Source of the DNA: Vibrio vulnificus NBRC 15645 = ATCC 27562
Lineage (GTDB): Bacteria > Pseudomonadota > Gammaproteobacteria > Enterobacterales > Vibrionaceae
Reading direction: 5' to 3'
Assembly: GCF_002224265.1 (NCBI RefSeq)
Contig: NZ_CP012881.1
Location: forward strand, 2,542,001 to 2,606,000
Length of the DNA: 64,000 bases
In this document: positions 59,410 through 64,000 of the stretch, piece by piece
How the letters are laid out: the number at the start of each line of letters is the position of its first letter
Position numbering within the stretch: the first letter of the stretch is position 1
Position numbers and translations under genes: made by a program
The notes under the pieces: generated by a model
What the model was told of the DNA's origin: nothing
Databases searched by the model: none
Seen by the model: only the letters and a program-made list of their open reading frames with translations

Positions 59410-60119
59410 GCATTGTGCCTCTTCAACCATTGGGGTGAGAAACAACCCGACGTTACTCTCTGTTGTTTTAAGCATAGCAGCCGTTGGAGAAATTCCTCTC
59501 TCGGCAACGTAAAAGCCCCTAATGAGTGCAAATGAGAATTCATCACCTGGCAATCGATCAGTTTTCCACCATGCTCGCTGAAATGACGGCAAAAATACCA
59601 TAACGCAATTTTAGATGCGTTGGTTTCGAGGCTAAACATCGATTCGCCACAAAACAGTTCTCCTATGCTAAGACCATAGAAACCACCAATGAGTTTTTGA
59701 TCTTGCCAAACCTCAACCGAGTGACAGATTCCTTGCAACGCTAATGAGGTGTAGGCCGCTTGCATCTCATCATTCAACCAAGTTTCTTCCGCGGGGCGTG
59801 TGTTGCCACACAGCTTAATGACTTCTGGCGTCGTATGATTAATGCTGACTTGGTATTGAGCTTTTCTCTGGAACTTTTTAAGGCTTTTAGAGGGTGAGAA
59901 GGTGTTCGGATCAAAAACAGCTCGCGTTGATGGACTCCACCACAAAATCGGTTCTCCCGGCCCGTACCACGGAAAAATACCATGGTGATATGCCGCGATC
60001 AGTCTTTCTGGTGTGAGGTCACCACCAAAGGCCAACAAGCCATTGGGATCGGCCAATGCCTTTTCTGCAGGAGGAAAGTCTAAACTTTTACTATCAAGTT
60101 CTGTCAGATAGATCGCCAT
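59406..60119 (-). CDS. aat: Leucyl/phenylalanyl-tRNA-protein transferase
   Basis: A 237-residue enzyme that adds Leu or Phe to proteins with N-terminal Arg or Lys, marking them for ClpS-ClpAP. ALADPNGLLAFGGDLTPERLIAAYHHGIFPWY is the family signature near residues 22-53, followed by PILWWSPSTRAVF and a conserved GGFYGLSIGELFCGESMFS near 145-163. It is translationally coupled with bpt. Its start codon is 36 bp from that of the divergent glycine-zipper gene, so both promoters must overlap or lie inside coding DNA. Confidence 0.97.
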   Translation of the reverse strand: MAIYLTELDSKSLDFPPAEKALADPNGLLAFGGDLTPERLIAAYHHGIFPWYGPGEPILWWSPSTRAVFDPNTFSPSKSLKKFQRKAQYQVSINHTTPEVIKLCGNTRPAEETWLNDEMQAAYTSLALQGICHSVEVWQDQKLIGGFYGLSIGELFCGESMFSLETNASKIALWYFCRHFSEHGGKLIDCQVMNSHLHSLGAFTLPREEFLQRLLCLKQQRVTSGCFSPQWLKRHNA

Positions 60120-60155
60120 GTGAGAATATCTATAGTCCGGTTTGAGGAGATGTTT

Positions 60156-60611
60156 ATGAAAAAATGGTTGTATTGCCTGCTGTTTATGCCGTTTCTAGTG
60201 CACGCAAACTATGAGAGGAATGTAGCAAAGCCAGTGAATAAAGTCATTTATGGCGAAGTAGAATCAGTTCGATACATTTCTCAACAGGAGATTATGCGCT
60301 CTCAAGCCGAAGGATGGAAAACATTGCTCGGTGCCACGATGGGGGGGGTAGTTGGCAATCAGTTTGGAGGAGGGGCAGGAAAAGAGGTTGCAACAGCCAT
60401 TGGCGCAGTAGCGGGAGCGGTGATAGTACAAAACCAAGGTCAAAGTGAATACCGCATTGAATATCAACTGGTTGAATTGTTGATTAAGACGGAAAAGGGG
60501 CAGTTGATTAATGTTATTCAGGATGTGGATAAGAACATGTTATTCAACCGAGCGGATAAGGTTCGGATGCTTTATTTTGATGATGGGGTTAGGGTTGATT
60601 TAGCACTGTAG
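60156..60611 (+). CDS. Glycine-zipper 2TM (17-kDa antigen-like) envelope protein
   Basis: A 151-residue protein with a signal peptide (MKKWLYCLLFMPFLVHA, cut before NYERN; no lipobox). Near residues 68-102 it has a double glycine zipper, TLLGATMGGVVGNQFGGG and TAIGAVAGAVIV, as in Rickettsia 17-kDa antigen, SlyB and PcoA-like envelope proteins; a soluble C-terminal part follows. The ATG at 60156 is chosen, with AGGAG 7 nt upstream; an ATG at 60150 is too close to it. Function unknown. Confidence 0.85.
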   Translation: MKKWLYCLLFMPFLVHANYERNVAKPVNKVIYGEVESVRYISQQEIMRSQAEGWKTLLGATMGGVVGNQFGGGAGKEVATAIGAVAGAVIVQNQGQSEYRIEYQLVELLIKTEKGQLINVIQDVDKNMLFNRADKVRMLYFDDGVRVDLAL

Positions 60612-60735
60612 ATTTGAGTAATTATTCACTCATTTTCACTGGTTTTATCGGTTTTTTTTCGTTAGTCTGAAGTCACGAAGAATAAGTTGAAGTCCTCACT
60701 TTAAGGAAAACGGGACTCAAGGATTAACTCAATTA

Positions 60736-62022
60736 ATGGAAAGCCTTACGTTACAACCGATTAAAAAAGTCAATGGTGAAGTGAACCTGCCTGGTTCAAA
60801 AAGTGTTTCTAACCGCGCCTTGTTATTGGCTGCCCTTGCTAAAGGCACAACGCGACTCACTAACTTGTTAGATAGTGATGATATCCGTCATATGCTTAAT
60901 GCGCTAACGAAGCTTGGCGTGCATTATGAGCTCTCTGCCGACAAAACTGTTTGTGTTGTGGAAGGCTTAGGCCGACCGTTTACAGCGGCTGAAGCTCAGG
61001 AGTTGTTTTTAGGCAACGCCGGTACAGCGATGCGCCCACTTGCCGCAGCGCTTTGTTTGGGCAAAGGGGAATTTGTACTGACGGGTGAACCACGAATGAA
61101 AGAGCGCCCTATTGGGCACTTAGTGGACGCCTTAAGAGAAGCGGGTGCCCAAATCGAGTATCTTGAAAACGAAAACTACCCACCGTTGAAAATCAACGCA
61201 ACAGGCTTACAGGCGGGAACTGTCAATATTGACGGTTCTATTTCTAGCCAGTTCTTAACTGCATTTTTAATGGCGGCACCGTTAGCACAAGGTGAAGTGA
61301 AAATTCATATTGTCGGTGAACTCGTTTCAAAACCTTACATCGATATTACACTGCACATCATGAAGCAATTTGGTGTGGATGTGGTCAATAACGCCTACCA
61401 AGAATTTATTATTCCAGCTGGTCAAAGCTATGTTTCCCCTGGTCAATTCTTGGTGGAAGGGGATGCCTCGTCGGCGTCTTATTTTCTTGCTGCTGCCGCC
61501 ATTAAAGGTGGCGAGATCAAGGTAACGGGAATCGGCAAAAATAGCATTCAGGGAGACATCCATTTTGCTGATGCTCTTGAGAAAATGGGTGCCGAAATTG
61601 AGTGGGGAGAAGACTATGTCATCTCTCGCGTTGGTCGCCTAAAAGGCATCGACATGGATTACAATCATATCCCTGACGCGGCAATGACCATTGCTACCAC
61701 GGCTCTTTTCGCCCAAGGCACAACAGCCATTCGCAACGTGTACAACTGGCGAGTAAAAGAAACCGATCGATTATCCGCTATGGCAACGGAGTTACGTAAA
61801 GTGGGCGCGGAGGTGGAAGAGGGGGAGGATTACCTCATCGTTAATCCGCCACAACAACTCACGCATGCCGCCATTGATACTTATGATGATCACCGTATCG
61901 CGATGTGTTTTTCCTTGGTAGCGCTGAGCGACACTCCTGTGACCATTAACGATCCGAAGTGCACGTCAAAAACATTTCCGGATTACTTTGACAAGCTGGC
62001 TTCACTGAGTGAGTTAGCGTAA
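60736..62022 (+). CDS. aroA: 3-phosphoshikimate 1-carboxyvinyltransferase
   Basis: The 428-residue EPSP synthase joins phosphoenolpyruvate and shikimate-3-phosphate in aromatic amino acid synthesis. [18 protein letters not shown] near residue 20, [16 protein letters not shown] near 92 and [12 protein letters not shown] near 114 are the substrate-binding motifs; the glyphosate-site glycine is in GNAGTA. The C-terminal half has [13 protein letters not shown] and [10 protein letters not shown]. The ribosome site is weak (AAGG 13 nt upstream). A terminator follows directly. Confidence 0.98.
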   Translation: MESLTLQPIKKVNGEVNLPGSKSVSNRALLLAALAKGTTRLTNLLDSDDIRHMLNALTKLGVHYELSADKTVCVVEGLGRPFTAAEAQELFLGNAGTAMRPLAAALCLGKGEFVLTGEPRMKERPIGHLVDALREAGAQIEYLENENYPPLKINATGLQAGTVNIDGSISSQFLTAFLMAAPLAQGEVKIHIVGELVSKPYIDITLHIMKQFGVDVVNNAYQEFIIPAGQSYVSPGQFLVEGDASSASYFLAAAAIKGGEIKVTGIGKNSIQGDIHFADALEKMGAEIEWGEDYVISRVGRLKGIDMDYNHIPDAAMTIATTALFAQGTTAIRNVYNWRVKETDRLSAMATELRKVGAEVEEGEDYLIVNPPQQLTHAAIDTYDDHRIAMCFSLVALSDTPVTINDPKCTSKTFPDYFDKLASLSELA

Positions 62023-62027
62023 GAATA

Positions 62028-62059
62028 AAAGCCTTGGTGAAATGCCAAGGCTTTCTTTT
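62028..62059 (+). terminator. Terminator of aroA
   Basis: AAAGCCTTGG-TGAAATG-CCAAGGCTTT followed by CTTTTC, right after the stop codon. Confidence 0.88.
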
Positions 62060-62131
62060 CTCCGTTCAGCGTGAAGTTGTCGCGGTGTTGGTTGCGCACG
62101 CTTGTTGAAATGTAAGTCCGAGCAGGTACAT

Positions 62132-62159
62132 AGTAAATCTATGCTGATGGAGATTTACT
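62132..62159. repeat. Small inverted repeat between aroA and yciN
   Basis: AGTAAATCT and AGATTTACT, perfect 9-bp arms around a 10-nt loop, about 62 bp after yciN on the minus strand. No T run, so a terminator role is uncertain. Confidence 0.5.
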
Positions 62160-62221
62160 CGCTTACCGGCTAACATCAACGTCAACTTGTTTATGGGAAT
62201 ATTGGCGTATCAGTGGGGAGA

Positions 62222-62470
62222 TTATTTGTTGAGAGTAAACTCTTTCGACAAATGGTGCGCGAGATACTTAAACATGTTGAAAACCGACGTGGTATTGGCT
62301 GTTGGTAGTCCGTTATGGTCTAAGAAATATTCGCCTTTAAACACCAGTACGCCATCTTTTTCGTCGACGCTGGTTGCTCTCATTCCCTCTATGTAATCGT
62401 CATGCTCTTGGATGATGTGGTTGGCAATTAATAGCAGTTCAAATTCAGAAATGGATTTCTTGTCACTCAT
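62222..62470 (-). CDS. yciN: YciN family protein (DUF2498)
   Basis: An 82-residue protein matching E. coli YciN throughout: ELLLIANHIIQEHDDYIEGM, then DGVLVFKGEYFLDHNGLPTA and VFNMFKYLAHHLS. The function is unknown. In E. coli yciN is also next to topA, which supports the call. AAGG lies about 10 nt before the ATG. Confidence 0.9.
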   Translation of the reverse strand: MSDKKSISEFELLLIANHIIQEHDDYIEGMRATSVDEKDGVLVFKGEYFLDHNGLPTANTTSVFNMFKYLAHHLSKEFTLNK

Positions 62471-62884
62471 TTTCTTAGCGCCTTTACTATGATTTACGAG
62501 CGATAGTCTAGAGTCTTGACGGGCGAATTCAATCGCTATTAAAGAATCCGAGGCAAAAAGCAGACGGTTGCTTGATGCTGATCAGTAAACGTTTTGTGAC
62601 ATGCAACAGAAAAATTAGGTTTTTATTAGCAACAAAATTCATCCGTTGCTTAGTATACGGCGGTCTACAGTTTCCGCATTTTGTCGACATGAGCAAAAAT
62701 CGTTGTCTATTGTTTAGCGATGAATTGTCGAGCAAACAAATTCGAAATGTAAAAAAGCAGTTGATCTTCTTTTCATCTCGCACAATAGTAAAAAAAGAAG
62801 CAATGAAATAGTACAACGTACCGATTACTTTTCTCGTGAAAACGAAAAGTAATGTGATCATTTTTTAAGGACGTTAGAGTCAAT
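62471..62884. other. Divergent intergenic region yciN-topA
   Basis: 414 bp of AT-rich DNA that must hold the topA promoters. A perfect hairpin at 62824-62853 lies shortly before topA. The 79-codon open frame at 62572-62811 lacks a ribosome site and is not called. Confidence 0.5.
62824..62853 (+). promoter_or_regulatory. Hairpin in the topA leader
   Basis: ATTACTTTTC and GAAAAGTAAT, 10-bp arms around a 10-nt loop, with six T seven bases later (62860-62866) and the topA ATG 31 bp away. Possible attenuator or supercoiling-sensitive cruciform. Confidence 0.4.
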
Positions 62885-64000
62885 ATGGGTAAATCGCTCG
62901 TTATAGTGGAGTCGCCAGCTAAGGCTAAAACGATCAATAAGTATCTTGGAAAAGACTTTGTGGTTAAGTCGAGTGTTGGTCATGTACGCGACTTGCCTAC
63001 AGCAGGTCAGAGTACAGGCGAAAAAGCGGCTGCCATTTCTACTAAGGGTATGAGCGTAGAAGAAAAGGCTCGTATCAAGCAAGAGAAAGATCGTAATGCA
63101 CTGATCAAGAAAATGGGTATCGACCCATATCATGATTGGGCTGCAAATTATCAAATTCTGCCAGGCAAAGAAAAAGTTGTCAGCGAATTACAAAAGCTAG
63201 CTAAAGACGCTGATTTTGTTTATCTCGCAACCGATTTGGACCGCGAGGGGGAAGCTATTGCGTGGCACCTTCGTGAGATCATCGGTGGCGATGAAGCACG
63301 CTATAAACGAGTCGTTTTTAACGAAATTACTAAGAATGCAATTCAGCAAGCATTCCAAAAACCTGGCCATCTCAATATGGATGGGGTTAACGCACAACAA
63401 GCGCGTCGATTCATGGACCGCGTTGTGGGCTTTATGGTGTCCCCATTACTGTGGAAGAAAGTGGCTCGCGGTTTGTCTGCAGGTCGTGTGCAATCGGTCG
63501 CTGTGAAGCTTTTGGTGGAACGTGAACGAGAGATCAAAGCGTTTGTACCGGAAGAATTTTGGGACATTCACGCCAACACACTGACGCAAGAAACGATGCC
63601 ATTTAAGCTTTTGGTTGCTCAAAAGTCTGGTGACGCGTTCCGCCCAGTCAATGAAGCGGAAACCAACGCCGCTCTGGCGGTTCTGCAAAAAGCACAGTTT
63701 GAAGTTTGTAAGCGGGAAGATCGTCCAACAAAGAGCAAGCCTTCAGCGCCGTTTATTACGTCAACGCTCCAACAAGCGGCAAGTACTCGCTTAGGCTATG
63801 GCGTTAAGAAAACGATGATGTTGGCTCAGCGTTTGTACGAAGCAGGTTACATCACCTATATGCGTACTGACTCGACCAATTTAAGCCAAGAAGCGGTAGA
63901 AGCAGTTCGTGGGTACATCAGTGATGAATTTGGCTCTCGCTACTTGCCAAAAGCACCATTGGTTTATGGTAGCAAGCAAGGGGCACAAGAAGCGCACGAA
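62885..64000 (+). CDS. topA: DNA topoisomerase I, N-terminal 372 codons
   Basis: The gene runs off the window end. [23 protein letters not shown] is the Toprim start, with [15 protein letters not shown] near residues 115-129 carrying the metal-binding acidic residues. The catalytic tyrosine is Tyr325 in TYMRTDSTN (codon at 63857-63859). The enzyme relaxes negative supercoils. The C-terminal zinc ribbons are outside the window. Confidence 0.97.
   Translation, partial: MGKSLVIVESPAKAKTINKYLGKDFVVKSSVGHVRDLPTAGQSTGEKAAAISTKGMSVEEKARIKQEKDRNALIKKMGIDPYHDWAANYQILPGKEKVVSELQKLAKDADFVYLATDLDREGEAIAWHLREIIGGDEARYKRVVFNEITKNAIQQAFQKPGHLNMDGVNAQQARRFMDRVVGFMVSPLLWKKVARGLSAGRVQSVAVKLLVEREREIKAFVPEEFWDIHANTLTQETMPFKLLVAQKSGDAFRPVNEAETNAALAVLQKAQFEVCKREDRPTKSKPSAPFITSTLQQAASTRLGYGVKKTMMLAQRLYEAGYITYMRTDSTNLSQEAVEAVRGYISDEFGSRYLPKAPLVYGSKQGAQEAHE

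Noticed and set aside
59410..59601. N-terminal extension of bpt by 64 codons
   Set aside because: The extension lies wholly within aat in another frame; the ATGA overlap at 59406-59409 gives the standard length.
62572..62811. 79-codon open frame between yciN and topA
   Set aside because: No ribosome site, no recognisable product, overlaps another open frame on the minus strand; likely chance.

Overview
The window looks like the main chromosome of a Vibrio, most likely V. vulnificus or a close relative. This is judged from gene content and protein sequence only: a monomeric isocitrate dehydrogenase, two chemoreceptors plus a GGDEF protein, CsiV and a PilZ-like gene flanking mfd, an aat-bpt pair, an ImpA-type metalloprotease, and gene order partly shared with E. 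coli. I see no rRNA, tRNA, CRISPR array, prophage or insertion sequence. It is mostly core genome; the interesting material is in leaders, intergenic repeats and one broken signal peptide.

Layout. 1-3.5 kb: end of a thiamine-kinase-like gene, ycfP, ndh (FNR box just after its predicted promoter) and a GNAT acetyltransferase. 3.5-8.4 kb, minus strand: plzB-like, mfd, csiV. 8.6-11.8 kb: lolCDE. 12.0-18.5 kb: a DUF2062 gene divergent from comEC-msbA-lpxK-ycaR-kdsB, a lipid A and KDO block with tightly overlapping genes. 18.6-25.1 kb: a GGDEF protein, then prkA-yeaH-spoVR and yfbU on the minus strand. 25.2-34.2 kb: pflA, a CbiM-like membrane protein, a chemoreceptor, an LpxR-like lipid A deacylase, pflB, and a DUF3360 transporter in the place where enterobacteria carry focA. 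34.7-39.6 kb: an unrecognised lipoprotein and a basic-amino-acid ABC transporter whose binding-protein gene lies between heptamer repeats. 39.8-45.7 kb: ImpA-family metalloprotease, xthA, second chemoreceptor. 45.8-54.8 kb: ybaM, priC, a TSUP transporter, dinG, a porin, a DUF2057 protein, rluE, icd. 54.9-60.6 kb: cspD, clpS, clpA, infA, bpt, aat and a glycine-zipper protein, a nearly complete bacterial N-degron pathway in one place. 60.7-64 kb: aroA, yciN and the start of topA, which runs off the window.

The most unusual signals are: (1) the pflB leader, where a 13-bp inverted repeat, a 7-bp loop-to-downstream complement (possible pseudoknot) and a three-way junction followed by six Ts lie between a predicted FNR class II promoter and the start codon; (2) fourteen tandem CTAGAAC heptamers before the amino-acid binding protein gene, with a near-perfect inverted counterpart after it; (3) an exact 13-bp tandem duplication that shifts the metalloprotease lipoprotein out of frame in its signal peptide; (4) matching FNR-type promoter architecture at ndh, pflB and the DUF3360 gene, which suggests these genes respond together to oxygen loss. 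All functional statements rest on recognised motifs, family knowledge and gene order; no database search or folding calculation was run.
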